A stretch of 64,000 nt of DNA from Novilysobacter antarcticus (GCF_019802285.1 NZ_JAIEUJ010000002.1:868001-932000), one strand, 5' to 3'. Shown: positions 46,703-58,102, numbered from the stretch's first letter. Program-made: numbers and translations. Notes: generated by a model not told the origin, from the sequence alone.

Positions 46703-47557
46703 TCAGGCGCCGCGCTTGAGTTTGATCAGCGCCGACGTGTCGCTTTCACCGTCACCCTGATCGACCAAGCGGCCATAGTCGGCCAGCGCAAGGTCCAGCG
46801 TGGACAGCTGGATCGACGCCTCGCGGGCGATATCGCGGACGATGCGCAGGTCCTTCAGCATGTGCGCGCTCTTGAAGCCGGGCGCGAACTCGCTGCGCAT
46901 CATCGTCGCGCCGCGTTTTTCCAGGAACCAGTTGCCGGCCGCGCCCGCCATCAGCGTGGGCAGCAAGCGCTCCGGATCCAGGCCGAGCTTCTCGCCCAGC
47001 GCCAGCCCTTCGCAGACCGCCTCGTTGATCCCCGCGACCAGCACCTGATTGACGGCCTTGGTGGCCTGGCCGGCACCGGTCGCGCCCATGTGGCTGATAC
47101 GGCTGGCATAGGCCTCCAGCACGGGCCGCACCTTCTCGAGTGCATCCGCGTCGCCGCCGGCCATCACCGAGAGCTTGCCGTTGCGCGCACCCTCCACTCC
47201 ACCCGACACGGGCGCGTCGACGAAGCCGATGCCGTGTTCGTGCAGCATGGTCGCCGCGCGCCGCGCCGTCTGCACCGAGACGGTGGAATGATCGACCACC
47301 ACAGCGCCGGGCTTGAGCACCTGCGCCAGTGCCTGGACGTTTTCCAGCACGTCGGCGTCCAGCGAGACGCACATCGCGACCACGTCGCAGTCGGCGAAGT
47401 TGTCGGCCGAACGCGCCGAACGCACCTCCAGTTCCTTGGCCAGTCCGTCGGCCTTGGACTGGGTGCGGTTGCCCACCACGGTCAACAGCCCGCGCGCGTG
47501 CAGGTAACGTGCCATCGGTGCACCCATCGCACCCAGGCCAATGAATCCGGTTTTCAT
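46703..47557 (-). CDS. NAD(P)-dependent beta-hydroxyacid dehydrogenase family protein
   Basis: 284 residues. Rossmann motif GFIGLGAMGAPMA at the N terminus, the substrate-binding DAPVSGGVEGARNGKL, catalytic Lys in GQATKAVNQ (around residue 169) and the GFKSAHMLKDL segment are those of 3-hydroxyisobutyrate/tartronate-semialdehyde/6-phosphogluconate-like dehydrogenases. The exact substrate cannot be assigned; no valine-degradation or glycerate genes are nearby. ATG 47557. It follows speA on the same strand with a 46-nt gap, but a metabolic link is not evident. Confidence 0.9.
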   Translation of the reverse strand: MKTGFIGLGAMGAPMARYLHARGLLTVVGNRTQSKADGLAKELEVRSARSADNFADCDVVAMCVSLDADVLENVQALAQVLKPGAVVVDHSTVSVQTARRAATMLHEHGIGFVDAPVSGGVEGARNGKLSVMAGGDADALEKVRPVLEAYASRISHMGATGAGQATKAVNQVLVAGINEAVCEGLALGEKLGLDPERLLPTLMAGAAGNWFLEKRGATMMRSEFAPGFKSAHMLKDLRIVRDIAREASIQLSTLDLALADYGRLVDQGDGESDTSALIKLKRGA

Positions 47558-47603
47558 GCAGTTCCTCGTGCCCATTGCAGGCGTTGGTTCAAGTGCCCGG
47601 CAA

Positions 47604-49493
47604 CTACGCCAGCGGCGCATCGCTGAGATAGGTATATCCGGTAAGCCCGGCTTCCAGCGCGGCATTCAACCGCTCCGCCTCATCGGCAGGAAGATCGGCG
47701 GCGTCGACCTTGGCCCGGTAGTTGGCGCGCAGGTCCTCCAGCCGGTAGCCGACATAGTCGAGCATCACATCGGTGGTGTCGCCGCGGCGCTGCTGGGTCA
47801 ATTGATACCCGTCGCCGTCGATCTGCACCGCCACCGCGTCGGTGTCGCCAAACAGGTTGTGGATGTCGCCGAGGATCTCCTGGTAGGCGCCGACCAGGAA
47901 AAACCCGAGCCGGTAACTCTCGCCCGGGTTGAGCGAGTGGATCGCCATCGAGGTGTCCAGGGTCTCGTTGCCGACGTAGGTATCGATCCGGCCGTCGGAG
48001 TCGCAGGTCAGGTCGGCGATCACGCCGCGACGCTGCGGCGCCTCGTCCAGGCGCTCGATCGGCATGATCGGGAACACCTGCTGGATCGCCCACACGTCGG
48101 GCATGGATTCGAACACGCTGAAGTTGACGAAATACTTGTCCACCAGCCGCTGGTTGAGCTCGTCCAGCACCGCCTGATGGCTCTTCTCGCCGGCGCTGAG
48201 GCGCTCACGCACGCCGTGGGCGATCAGGTAGAACAGGTCATCGATACGGGCCCGGTGGACCAGGTCGATCTGGCCCAGCGCGTAGGCGGTCAGTCCTTCG
48301 GTGTGGAAGTGCACCGCCTCATGGAACAGCTCGACCGCCGGCCGTGAATCCAGCTCGGCGTGGATCTCGCGCAGGTGGCGGATCATCGCCGGCTCATCGT
48401 CGTGCGCATCGGGCAGACGGCCTTCCGGCGCGGGCTCGACCTCGGAGACGTTGGCGATCAGCACCGCGTGGTGCGCGGTCATCGCGCGGCCGCATTCGGT
48501 GACAATCCGCGGCGGCGTCAGGCCGTGCTCGGCGCAGGCATCGGCCAGCGGCTGGACGATGCTGGACGCGTACTGCTGCACGCCGTAGTTGATCGAGTAA
48601 TAACTGCGCGAGCGGGTGCCTTCGTAATCGATCCCCAGCCCGCCGCCAACGTCCATGTAGCGCACGTTCGCGCCCAGCTTGGACAGCTCGACCAGATAGC
48701 GGGTCGCCTCGCGCATGCCGCTGGCGATGTCGCGCACGTTGGAGATCTGCGAACCCATATGGAAATGCAGCAGGCCCAGGCAATCGGTCATGCCCACCTC
48801 GCGCAGACTCTTCCACAGGTCCAGCACCTGGCGCGGGGTGAGCCCGAACTTGGCCTTGTCGCCGCCGCTGTTCTGCCATTTGCCCGCGCCGAGGCTCGCC
48901 AGTCGCATGCGCACGCCGATCCCCGGCTTGACCCCGAGCGCTTTCGACTCTTCCAACACCAGCGCCAGCTCGGAGGGCTTCTCGATGACGATGAAAGTCT
49001 CCATCCCCAGCTTGCGACCAATCAGCGCCAAGCGGATGTACTCGCGGTCCTTGTAACCGTTGCAGACGATCAGCCCACCCGGCCGGCTCAGCGCGAGCAC
49101 CGCCATCAGCTCCGGCTTGCTGCCCGCCTCGAGACCGAAGCCTTCACCGTGGTGCGAGGCCAGCGTGCCGGCCACGCCCTGGTGCTGGTTGACCTTGATC
49201 GGATAGACCGCGGTGTAGCCACCGGCGTAGTCGGCATCGGTCATCGCCTGCGCGAACGCTGCCTGCAACTTGCCCAGCCGGTGCCCGAGGATGTCCGGGA
49301 AGCGCACCAGCAAAGGCAGCTTGGCGCCGTTGGCGCGGGCCTGGTCGACCACCTCGGGCAGCGCCACCGCCGGACCGTCCGCCCCTGTCGGCCGTACAGT
49401 CACCCGACCCTGATCGTCGACGTCGAAATACCCCTCGCTCCAGCGCGGAACGGAGTAGGTCTTGCGGGCCTGATCAATCGACCAGTGGGACAT
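47604..49493 (-). CDS. speA: Biosynthetic arginine decarboxylase
   Basis: 629 residues, PLP-dependent fold-III decarboxylase that makes agmatine from arginine, the first step of the agmatine route to putrescine. PLP Lys100 in AVYPIKVNQH, the glycine-rich HFHMGSQISN and DVGGGLGIDYEGTRS phosphate-binding segments, and the inserted helical domain after SVFESMPDVWAIQQ fit the SpeA family and its usual size. Divergent from speE. Confidence 0.97.
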   Translation of the reverse strand: MSHWSIDQARKTYSVPRWSEGYFDVDDQGRVTVRPTGADGPAVALPEVVDQARANGAKLPLLVRFPDILGHRLGKLQAAFAQAMTDADYAGGYTAVYPIKVNQHQGVAGTLASHHGEGFGLEAGSKPELMAVLALSRPGGLIVCNGYKDREYIRLALIGRKLGMETFIVIEKPSELALVLEESKALGVKPGIGVRMRLASLGAGKWQNSGGDKAKFGLTPRQVLDLWKSLREVGMTDCLGLLHFHMGSQISNVRDIASGMREATRYLVELSKLGANVRYMDVGGGLGIDYEGTRSRSYYSINYGVQQYASSIVQPLADACAEHGLTPPRIVTECGRAMTAHHAVLIANVSEVEPAPEGRLPDAHDDEPAMIRHLREIHAELDSRPAVELFHEAVHFHTEGLTAYALGQIDLVHRARIDDLFYLIAHGVRERLSAGEKSHQAVLDELNQRLVDKYFVNFSVFESMPDVWAIQQVFPIMPIERLDEAPQRRGVIADLTCDSDGRIDTYVGNETLDTSMAIHSLNPGESYRLGFFLVGAYQEILGDIHNLFGDTDAVAVQIDGDGYQLTQQRRGDTTDVMLDYVGYRLEDLRANYRAKVDAADLPADEAERLNAALEAGLTGYTYLSDAPLA

Positions 49494-49622
49494 CGGCAGC
49501 TACCGGCAGTGTGGGGGACGGGCATTCTATCGCCCCGGTGTGTGCGGCGTTGCGATGATCGAGGGCACAGGCAGCAGCCCCGCAATGCGTGCAGTGTTCG
49601 CGGCACCATGACCGGGCTTGGT

Positions 49623-49628
49623 TACACT
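49623..49628 (+). promoter_or_regulatory. Candidate -10 box for speE
   Basis: TACACT about 80 nt before the speE ATG, inside the 214-bp speA-speE divergent gap. Confidence 0.3.
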
Positions 49629-49707
49629 TTGCAGCCTGCGACGCCCGACCGGGCCGCCTCCGATCCCGCCATCGCCGCGCGCGTTGGCCCCCACGCTGGA
49701 CAGACCC

Positions 49708-50559
49708 ATGACCCCCAAAACTTCCTGGCACTACGAGAATTTCGAACCCGCCGGCTCGGCGATCGGCTTTCGCATCACCCGCAAGCTGGACGAGGTGCAG
49801 TCGCCGTTCCAGAAGATCGAGATCTACGAGACCACCGACTGGGGCAACCTGATGCTGATCGACGGGGCGGTGATGCTGACCACCCGCGATAACTTCCTCT
49901 ACCACGAGATGATGTCGCATCCGGCGCTGTTCACCCACGCCAACCCCAAGCGTGTGGTGATCATCGGGGGCGGCGACTGCGGCACCCTGCGCGAGGTGCT
50001 CAAGCACCCCGGCGTGGAGCGCGCGGTGCAGTGCGATATCGACGAGCAGGTCACCCGGATGTCGGAGAAGTATTTCCCCGAACTGTGCGATTCCAACGCC
50101 GATCCTCGCGCCCAGCTGCTGTTCGACGACGGCATCGCCTACATGAAGAACTGCGAGCCCGGCAGCGTCGATGTGGTGATCGTCGACTCCACCGACCCGG
50201 TGGGTCCAGCCGAGGGCCTGTTCAACAAGTCCTTCTTTGAGTCCTGCTTCCGCGCGCTCAAGGACGACGGCATCCTGGTCCAGCAATCCGAATCACCGCT
50301 GGTGCTGCTCGATCTGATCAAGGCTATGCGTGCTGAGATGGGCAAGGCCGGCTTCACGTCGTTCCAGACCCTGCCCTTCCCGCAGCCGTGCTACCCCACT
50401 GGCTGGTGGAGCTGCACCCTGGCACGCAAGGGCCAGGGCTTCGATTTCCGTGAGGCCGATGCCCGGGCCAAGACCTTCGCCAGCAAGTACTACAGCGCCG
50501 ACATCCATCGCGGCGCGGCGACGTTGCCGCCGTTCGTGGCCGAAGCGCTGGGCGGGTAG
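49708..50559 (+). CDS. speE: Spermidine synthase
   Basis: 283 residues. Transfers an aminopropyl group from decarboxylated SAM to putrescine. Motifs: YHEMMSHPALFTHANPKRVVIIGGGDCGTLREVLKHP (dcSAM site with GGGDCG) and VDSTDPVGPAEGLF, which carries the catalytic Asp. Divergent from speA, giving a compact polyamine locus; agmatine-to-putrescine enzymes and SAM decarboxylase are not in the window. Converges on the DUF4153 gene with only 6 nt between stops. Confidence 0.97.
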   Translation: MTPKTSWHYENFEPAGSAIGFRITRKLDEVQSPFQKIEIYETTDWGNLMLIDGAVMLTTRDNFLYHEMMSHPALFTHANPKRVVIIGGGDCGTLREVLKHPGVERAVQCDIDEQVTRMSEKYFPELCDSNADPRAQLLFDDGIAYMKNCEPGSVDVVIVDSTDPVGPAEGLFNKSFFESCFRALKDDGILVQQSESPLVLLDLIKAMRAEMGKAGFTSFQTLPFPQPCYPTGWWSCTLARKGQGFDFREADARAKTFASKYYSADIHRGAATLPPFVAEALGG

Positions 50560-50565
50560 ACCGCC

Positions 50566-52353
50566 TCAGTCCGTCGGCTCGGCCGACGGATCCTCGATCC
50601 CGCTGCGCTGGCCGGCAACCTCCAGGTCCGGCCACCGCCGCGGTATCAGCTTGAGTTCGCCGCGCCGCAATGCATCGGGCAAGGTGCGCGTGCCATCGTC
50701 GAACAGCACCAGCGGCGCGACGTCGCGCCAGACGGCATTGTCGAAGGCATGCACGCGGCAGTGGACCGTGTGGTCCACACCCAGGTGGCACAGCAACACA
50801 TCGCTCACGCCGTCACCATCAAGGTCGCGCACGATCGCGACGCACTCACTGCCCGGTTGGCCACAACCGGCCGAATCCAGATCGCCGGCCGCCATGGCGT
50901 CCCACCATCCGGCCCCCGGTTCGGGTCCGATCACCGGCACTGAACCGGGCAGCAGCGCAGCGCTGGCAGCGACATCGTCGCCGGCCCGGCGGTGCCCTCC
51001 CCAGGACGGATAGCGGGTGGTCTGCAGCAGCGCGCGCTCGATGCGCCCTGCCAGGTCTGGATTGGCCGTTACCTGCGGTGCCTGCGCCAATTCCTGCAGC
51101 GCCGCGTAGCCCGCGCGGCCGGAGCGGAAGCGCAGGTAGACGGTATCGAAGTCCTCCGCGCTGGTACGCCCGTCCAGCAAACGCTGGGCCTGGCTGGTGG
51201 CGGAGATACGTTGCGGATCCAGCACCGGCGAGTTGGCCAGCAGCACCAGCAGCAGGCCGGCCAGCGCGGCAGTCACGTTCACAGACTCGACGCGTGCCAG
51301 CCAGCGACCGCGCCGATCCAGCGCTGCCCAAGCGTAACCAAAGGCGTGCAGGGTGAGTATCGCCGCGGCGATCCCCGCCCAGATCCTCTCCACGCTCCAG
51401 CCGTACTGGCCGACACGCAGGCCCAGGGCCATCAGCGCCAACACCGCAAACACCGGCAGCACGACCAGCCCCGCGGCCGCCACCAGACGCAGCAGGCGCG
51501 GGTACGGCGCTGGCTCGTCACCGTCCTGGTACACCGCGTTGGCGAACACCACCATGGCCACGAGCAACGACATCAACACCGTGGCCGCCGACGCGGTGCC
51601 CCACAGCGGGGCCAAGCCGGTGAACGGCAGGGTCACCACGAACAGCACGGCGATGGCCGCCAGCAGCGGGAACAGGCCGGTGAAAATCGCGATCAGCAAC
51701 CGTCGCATCACCTGCACGGGGCGCGCCTGGCTGCGTCCGACCAGCACGCCCAGACCGCCGAACAGCCCGGTGGCCAGATACGCGAACGCGGTGTCGGTGA
51801 ATAGATCGGCGAAAAATTCCACGCCGATCAGCTTGAACAGCCCGGCCCACAGGCCCAGTACCGCCCAGCAGATTCCGGTGAAGACGCCGGCGACCAACAC
51901 GGTCAGCAGATTTTGCCAGGCGTGGGCGAACAGCTCCGGGTAGGGTGCGCTCCAGCGGCCGTGCGCCTGCCGGCATTGCAGGAATGGGCCAGCCACAAAC
52001 AGGGCCGCCGCCATGCTGATCGCGAACGGCGTCAGCACCGCCGAGGCCTCCAGCCCCGGCGCGCCGGTGGCTGCCCTCGCGGCCCAGGCACCCAGCGCGA
52101 GGAACACCAACCCAACCAATGTAGCGTTTTGCCAGAAGCGCGCGTCGTCCAGACGCTGGACCGACAAGGCCATTGCTGTGGGCACCGCCAGCACCAGCGT
52201 GTACCAGCACACACGGGTGCCCAGATCGCCGAGCAGCGGCCAGTCGCTGTCCACCCCGACCCAGACCACCCACAGCGCCAGCGCCTGCAGCAGCGCCAGC
52301 AGGACGATGAAACCCTGCACCTGGCGCGGCAACGGTTCCTCAGCGGGCGTCAT
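50566..52353 (-). CDS. DUF4153 multi-pass membrane protein with calcium-site-like C terminus
   Basis: 595 residues. The first ~380 residues hold about eleven hydrophobic helices and match the DUF4153 pattern (YxELFAHAWQNLLTV, FTDTAFAYLATGLFGGLGVLV). A soluble region follows, starting RISATSQAQRLLDGRTSAEDFD and ending near residue 520 in DLDGDGVSDVLLC, a perfect DxDGDGxxD loop of the kind that binds calcium in FG-GAP and dockerin proteins. The start is taken at MTPAEEPL (52353); an in-frame Met at 52386 would overlap the PII gene. The function is not known. Confidence 0.82.
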   Translation of the reverse strand: MTPAEEPLPRQVQGFIVLLALLQALALWVVWVGVDSDWPLLGDLGTRVCWYTLVLAVPTAMALSVQRLDDARFWQNATLVGLVFLALGAWAARAATGAPGLEASAVLTPFAISMAAALFVAGPFLQCRQAHGRWSAPYPELFAHAWQNLLTVLVAGVFTGICWAVLGLWAGLFKLIGVEFFADLFTDTAFAYLATGLFGGLGVLVGRSQARPVQVMRRLLIAIFTGLFPLLAAIAVLFVVTLPFTGLAPLWGTASAATVLMSLLVAMVVFANAVYQDGDEPAPYPRLLRLVAAAGLVVLPVFAVLALMALGLRVGQYGWSVERIWAGIAAAILTLHAFGYAWAALDRRGRWLARVESVNVTAALAGLLLVLLANSPVLDPQRISATSQAQRLLDGRTSAEDFDTVYLRFRSGRAGYAALQELAQAPQVTANPDLAGRIERALLQTTRYPSWGGHRRAGDDVAASAALLPGSVPVIGPEPGAGWWDAMAAGDLDSAGCGQPGSECVAIVRDLDGDGVSDVLLCHLGVDHTVHCRVHAFDNAVWRDVAPLVLFDDGTRTLPDALRRGELKLIPRRWPDLEVAGQRSGIEDPSAEPTD

Positions 52354-52369
52354 CGCGCTGTCCGCACGC

Positions 52370-53184
<815 letters not shown>

Positions 53185-53193
53185 TCCGCCCCC

Positions 53194-54705
53194 ATGAACC
53201 TGGCACTCGTGCACAGCCGTGCGCGGTCGGGTATTCGTGCCGCTTCAGTCCGGGTGGAAGTGCATCTGGGCGGTGGCCTGCCGTCGATGTCGATCGTCGG
53301 ATTGCCGGAAACCGCGGTGCGCGAATCACGTGAACGCGTACGCGCCGCGATCCAGTGCGCCCAGTTCGAATTTCCGTCTCGGCGGATAACCGTCAACCTT
53401 GCCCCGGCGGACCTGCCAAAGGGCGGCGGCCGCTTCGACCTGCCGATCGCGCTGGGAATCCTCGCCGCCAGTGGGCAGATTCCGCTGGAAGCGCTGGGCG
53501 AGTACGAGTTTCTGGGTGAGCTGGGCCTGACCGGCGAGCTGCGCGCGGTCGATGCAGTACTGCCCGCGGCGCTGGCGGCCGCACAGGCCGGTCGCAAACT
53601 GGTGGTGCCACCCGCCAACGGGGCGGAGGCCGCCCTGGTCAGCCAGGTGGAAACCCGGACCGCGCGCACCTTGCTGGAGGTGTGCGCGATGCTGTCCGGG
53701 CACAAGTCGCTGCCGCGGGCCGAAGCCCCTGCGCTCGCCCGGAGCGCCGGCCCGGACCTGGCCGACGTGCGCGGTCAGGCGCACGCGAGGCGGGCGCTCG
53801 AGGTCGCGGCGGCGGGTGGGCATCATCTGCTGCTTGTAGGTCCGCCAGGGTGCGGCAAGACTTTGCTCGCCTCGCGGTTGCCCGGGCTGTTGCCGGCTGC
53901 CAGTGACGCCGAGGCGCTGGATTCGGCGGCCGTCGCCTCGCTGGGCGGGCGCGGGGTGGATGCCTCGCAGTGGCGCGAGCGGCCGTTTCGCGCGCCGCAC
54001 CACACCGCGAGTGCGGTCGCCCTGGTCGGCGGCGGTACCGAGCCCCGCCCGGGCGAGATATCCATGGCCCACAACGGCGTACTTTTCCTCGACGAGTTGC
54101 CCGAATGGAGCCGGCGCACGCTGGAGGTGCTGCGCGAGCCGCTGGAGTCGGGCAACGTCACCATCGCGCGTGCCGCCCGCAGTGTCGAGTTTCCCGCGCG
54201 CTTCCAGCTCGTTGCGGCGATGAACCCCTGTCCCTGCGGCTGGGCGGGCGATCCCAGCGGGCGCTGCCGCTGCAGCCCGGACATGATCCTGAACTACCGT
54301 GCGCGCGTCTCGGGGCCGCTGATGGACCGGATCGACCTGCACGTCGAGGTGCCGCGCCTGCCGCCATCCGAGCTGCGTCCCGATGCCGCGCCTGCCGAGG
54401 GCAGCGATACCGTGCGCGAGCGCGTGGTCGCCGCGCGCAAGCTGCAACTCGAGCGCGCCGGCAAGGCCAACGCCCACCTCAACCAGCCCGAGACCGGTGC
54501 GACATGCCGTCTGGCGGAGGCGGATTTTGCCCTTCTGGAGCGTGCAATCGACACGCTGCACCTGTCGGCGCGATCGATGCACCGGATCATGCGGGTCGCG
54601 CGGACGATCGCGGACCTCGCCGGCAGTCCGCAGATCGAGACCACGCACCTGAGCGAGGCAATTGGCTACCGCAGGGTCGACCGCGGGATGCCGGTGACGG
54701 CGTAA
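53194..54705 (+). CDS. comM: ComM, YifB-family AAA+ helicase of natural transformation
   Basis: 503 residues. N-terminal ChlI-like domain (~20-140: PSMSIVGLPETAVRESRERVRAAI), AAA+ core with Walker A LVGPPGCGKTLLASRLPGLLP and Walker B GVLFLDELPEW, the MNPCPCGWAGDP zinc-like Cys cluster and a C-terminal Mg-chelatase lid (LSARSMHRIMRVARTIADLAG). ComM is a branch-migration helicase that promotes integration of incoming DNA. Start 53194 just after ubiK, 9 nt gap. Confidence 0.95.
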   Translation: MNLALVHSRARSGIRAASVRVEVHLGGGLPSMSIVGLPETAVRESRERVRAAIQCAQFEFPSRRITVNLAPADLPKGGGRFDLPIALGILAASGQIPLEALGEYEFLGELGLTGELRAVDAVLPAALAAAQAGRKLVVPPANGAEAALVSQVETRTARTLLEVCAMLSGHKSLPRAEAPALARSAGPDLADVRGQAHARRALEVAAAGGHHLLLVGPPGCGKTLLASRLPGLLPAASDAEALDSAAVASLGGRGVDASQWRERPFRAPHHTASAVALVGGGTEPRPGEISMAHNGVLFLDELPEWSRRTLEVLREPLESGNVTIARAARSVEFPARFQLVAAMNPCPCGWAGDPSGRCRCSPDMILNYRARVSGPLMDRIDLHVEVPRLPPSELRPDAAPAEGSDTVRERVVAARKLQLERAGKANAHLNQPETGATCRLAEADFALLERAIDTLHLSARSMHRIMRVARTIADLAGSPQIETTHLSEAIGYRRVDRGMPVTA

Positions 54706-54730
54706 ACCGGACGCCGTTGCAACCACCTAC

Positions 54731-54940
54731 TTACGTGATCTTCTCCAGCGCACTGCCCTTGTGGGCGGCGATGTGCTCGGTCTTGTCGCTCTTGATCTCG
54801 TACTGCGGCTCCTCCGCGCTGGCCCGGTGGGTGTGCCCCTTGTAGTCGAAATCGCGCTTGTGGACCTTGATGATCCTGCCGCTGACGTTGCCGGCCTCCG
54901 AGTTCCAACGCACGTGATCGCCAACCTTGAATTCCGCCAT
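54731..54940 (-). CDS. Small DUF2945/HVA1-like Tudor-fold protein
   Basis: 69 residues. The opening KVGDHVRWNSEAGNVSGRIIKVHKRDF and the GHTHRASAEEPQYEIKSDKTEHIAAHKGSAL continuation are the hypervirulence-associated (HVA1, DUF2945) protein pattern, a small SH3/Tudor-type beta barrel of unknown role. GGAGG five bases before the ATG gives a firm start. Converges with comM. Confidence 0.88.
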   Translation of the reverse strand: MAEFKVGDHVRWNSEAGNVSGRIIKVHKRDFDYKGHTHRASAEEPQYEIKSDKTEHIAAHKGSALEKIT

Positions 54941-55009
54941 GACACCCTCCTCTCCTCTGGCTTGAACAGGGGCGGGAAACGCCGTAGCGGATACTCCGGT
55001 GCGCGCAAG

Positions 55010-55038
55010 GAAAATGCCGCCCCTTCCCTGGGCAGCAT
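55010..55038 (-). terminator. aceBA terminator
   Basis: On the minus strand, ATGCTGCCC pairs with GGGCGGCAT (one G-T pair) and is followed by TTTTCCTT, about 30 nt after the aceA stop. Confidence 0.75.
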
Positions 55039-55068
55039 CCTCGCGTGCGGATCATGACCGCGTCAGGG

Positions 55069-56364
55069 TCAGGCCAGAGCGGGCTCGGACTGGAACTGCT
55101 CTTCCTCGGTGGACCCGGTCAGCGCGGTGGTCGATGACTGTCCGCTCTGGATCACCTGGGTGACCGCATCGAAGTAGCCGGTGCCAACCTCGCGCTGGTG
55201 CTTGACCGCGGTGAAGCCTTCGCTGGCGGCGGCGAACTCGGCCTGCTGCAGCTCCACGAACGCACTCATCTGGCGCTGCGCGTAGCCGCGGGCCAGGTTG
55301 AACATGCCGTAGTTCAGTGCGTGGAAGCCGGCCAGGGTGATGAACTGGAACTTGTAGCCCATCTTGGCCAGGTCGATCTGGAAGCGGGCGATGGTCGCGT
55401 CGTCCAGATTGGCCTTCCAGTTGAAGCTGGGCGAGCAGTTGTAGGCCAGCAGCTTGCCGGGGAACTTGGCGTGGATCGCCTCGGCGAACTTGCGCGCAAA
55501 CTCCAGGTCCGGCTTGCCGGTCTCGCACCACACCAGGTCGGCGTAGGGAGCGTAGGCGAGACCGCGGCTGATCGCCTGATCGAGTCCCTTGCGGGTCTTG
55601 TAGAAGCCCTCGACCGTGCGCTCGCCGGTCACGAACGCCGCGTCGGTCGGGTCGATGTCGGACGTCAGCAGGTCGGCGGCCTCGGCGTCGGTGCGCGCAA
55701 CGATCAGCGTCGGCACGCCCATCACGTCGGCCGCCAGGCGTGCGGCGACCAGCTTCTCGATCGCCTCGCGGGTCGGCACCAGCACCTTGCCGCCCATGTG
55801 GCCGCACTTCTTCGCGCTGGCCAACTGGTCCTCGAAGTGCACACCGGCGGCGCCGGATTCAATCATGCCCTTCATCAGCTCAAAGGCGTTCAGAACGCCG
55901 CCGAAACCGGCCTCCGCATCGGCGACGATCGGCTGCAGAAAGTCGATATCGCCGCTGCCTTCGGCGCACTGGATCTGGTCGGCGCGCAGCAGCGTGTTGT
56001 TGATGCGCTTGACCACGGCCGGCACCGAGTCGGCCGGGTACAGCGACTGGTCGGGGTACATCTGGCCACCCAGGTTGGCGTCCGCGGCGACCTGCCAGCC
56101 GGAGAGGTAGATCGCCTTCAACCCGGCCTTGACCTGCTGCATGGCCTGGTTGCCGGTCAGTGCGCCCAGCGCATTGACGAAGTCCTCGCGCTGCAGCGAC
56201 TGCCACAGCTTGTCGGCACCCAGCCTGGCCAGGCTGTGTTCGACGGCAACAGTGCCGCGGAGCCGCACAACCTCCTCGGCCGAGTAGGGACGGGTGATGC
56301 CCTTCCAGCGGGGGTTGGTGTTCCAGTCGTCACGGATCTGATCAGCGGTGGGTTGAGTGCTCAT
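55069..56364 (-). CDS. aceA: Isocitrate lyase
   Basis: 431 residues. Splits isocitrate to glyoxylate and succinate, the first enzyme of the glyoxylate bypass. Active-site signature KKCGH at 185-189, metal/substrate region [16 protein letters not shown], and [15 protein letters not shown] typical. Start ATG 56364. 55 nt after aceB on the same strand, so aceB-aceA is one transcript, closed by the terminator at 55010-55038. Confidence 0.98.
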   Translation of the reverse strand: MSTQPTADQIRDDWNTNPRWKGITRPYSAEEVVRLRGTVAVEHSLARLGADKLWQSLQREDFVNALGALTGNQAMQQVKAGLKAIYLSGWQVAADANLGGQMYPDQSLYPADSVPAVVKRINNTLLRADQIQCAEGSGDIDFLQPIVADAEAGFGGVLNAFELMKGMIESGAAGVHFEDQLASAKKCGHMGGKVLVPTREAIEKLVAARLAADVMGVPTLIVARTDAEAADLLTSDIDPTDAAFVTGERTVEGFYKTRKGLDQAISRGLAYAPYADLVWCETGKPDLEFARKFAEAIHAKFPGKLLAYNCSPSFNWKANLDDATIARFQIDLAKMGYKFQFITLAGFHALNYGMFNLARGYAQRQMSAFVELQQAEFAAASEGFTAVKHQREVGTGYFDAVTQVIQSGQSSTTALTGSTEEEQFQSEPALA

Positions 56365-56419
56365 GGCGGTGTCCTGTGTGGGGTGACGTTTAGGGCGGAG
56401 CGGGAGAAAACAGTGGGCG

Positions 56420-58102
56420 TCAGTCGAGACGGCGGTAGGCGGGAATGGTGAGGAAATCCTCCAGCGTGTCGGCGTGGCAGAGGCGGTCGAGCATGCCGAT
56501 GGCCTCCTCGATCCGGCTGCCCCCGATGAGCTCGCGGCGATCGCCCAAGCGCGCCGGCAGGCCGATGAAGGCGCGCTCCAGCAGGGTGAAGTCGATCGGG
56601 GTGCCGTCGTCCAGCTGCGGCGGCTCGGCCTGGGGATCACCTGCGGCGATCGCCTGCTCCTGGCAGTGCAGCCACTGCCACAGCTGGGTGCGGGCGATCT
56701 CGGCGGTGGCCGCGTCCTCCATCAGCCAGTGGATCGGCACGCAGCCGTTGCCATCCAGCCAGGCGGCCAGGTAGCGAACGCAGACCTCGACATTGCCGTC
56801 GAAGCCGGCGCGGGTGATCGTGCCCAGCGGCGGCGTCAGCAGTTGGTCGCGCAACTGGCGCTCGGTGAAGGCCTGCACGTCCTCACGCAGCACGTGGTGC
56901 TGGTGGGCGCCGGGCATGCGCTCGTCGAAAATATCGCGGGCGATCGGGATCAGCGCCGGGTGGGCTACCCAGGTACCGTCGTGGCCGGCGGTGACCTCGC
57001 GCAGCTTGTCGGCGCGCACCTTGGCCATCGCCCGGTCGTTGGCCGCCGGGTCGTTGCTGATCGGGATCTGTGCGGCCATGCCACCCATGGCGTGGGCACC
57101 GCGGCGGTGGCAGGTGTGGATCAGCAACTCGGAATAGGCGCGCAGGAAAGGTTGGTCCATGCCGACCTGGCCACGTTCGGGCAGCACTCGGCCGGGGTGC
57201 GCGCGGAAGGTCTTGATGTAGCTGAAGATGTAATCCCAGCGCCCGCAGTTCAGACCGGCAATGCGGGTCTTGAGCGCGTGCAGGATCTCGTCCATCTGGA
57301 ACACGGCCGGCAGGGTCTCGATCAGCACGGTAACCTTGATCTGCCCTTCGGCCACGCCGAGCGCGCGCTCGACGTGATCGAGCACGTCGTTCCAAAGCGC
57401 CGCCTCCTCCATCGATTCCAGCTTGGGCAGGTAGAAATAAGGGCCGCGATCGCGCGCAGCCAGCGCGGCGGCGTTGTGGAAGGCGAACAGCCCCAGATCG
57501 AACAGGCTAGCGGACATGGGCTGGCCATCGACCTGCACGTGCTTCTCGTCCAGATGCCAGCCACGTGGCCGCACCAGCAGCACCGCCTGCTCGTCGGTGG
57601 GCTTCAGGGCGTAGTGCTTGCCGGGGGTGCCGTCGGCGCGCGCCGCGGCGTGGAACTCCAGCGTTCCGTCGACCGCACCGCGCATGGACTGCTGGCCTGC
57701 GATCAGGTTCTTCCAGGTCGGCGACGTGCTGTCCTCGAAATCGGCCATGAAACAGTTGGCACCCGAGTTCAGCGCGTTGATGACCATCTTCGCGTCCACC
57801 GGGCCGGTGATTTCGACCCGGCGGTCGCGCAGCGCGGCTGGCAGCGGGGCGACCTTCCAGTCGCTCTCGCGGATGCTGCGGGTGTCCTCGCGGAAGTCCG
57901 GCAGCCGGCCGTTGTCCACCCCCGCCTGCCGGATAACCCGTGCGGCCAGGCATCCCAGGCGACGCGCATCAAAACGCCGATGCAGTCCGGTCAGGAACTC
58001 CCTGGCCGAAGCGCTCAGCAGTTGCGCCTGATCGTCCGCGACGGCGCTGACGCTGAACCCTTGGGTGGCGGGTTCCGTCTCACGCTTCATTACTGCCGAC
58101 AT
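56420..58102 (-). CDS. aceB: Malate synthase A
   Basis: 560 residues. Condenses glyoxylate with acetyl-CoA to malate. Recognised by [33 protein letters not shown] near the N terminus, [40 protein letters not shown], and [14 protein letters not shown]. The ATG at 58102 has a GGAGC site. First gene of the aceBA operon, divergent from a LysR gene that is the likely regulator. Confidence 0.98.
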   Translation of the reverse strand: MSAVMKRETEPATQGFSVSAVADDQAQLLSASAREFLTGLHRRFDARRLGCLAARVIRQAGVDNGRLPDFREDTRSIRESDWKVAPLPAALRDRRVEITGPVDAKMVINALNSGANCFMADFEDSTSPTWKNLIAGQQSMRGAVDGTLEFHAAARADGTPGKHYALKPTDEQAVLLVRPRGWHLDEKHVQVDGQPMSASLFDLGLFAFHNAAALAARDRGPYFYLPKLESMEEAALWNDVLDHVERALGVAEGQIKVTVLIETLPAVFQMDEILHALKTRIAGLNCGRWDYIFSYIKTFRAHPGRVLPERGQVGMDQPFLRAYSELLIHTCHRRGAHAMGGMAAQIPISNDPAANDRAMAKVRADKLREVTAGHDGTWVAHPALIPIARDIFDERMPGAHQHHVLREDVQAFTERQLRDQLLTPPLGTITRAGFDGNVEVCVRYLAAWLDGNGCVPIHWLMEDAATAEIARTQLWQWLHCQEQAIAAGDPQAEPPQLDDGTPIDFTLLERAFIGLPARLGDRRELIGGSRIEEAIGMLDRLCHADTLEDFLTIPAYRRLD

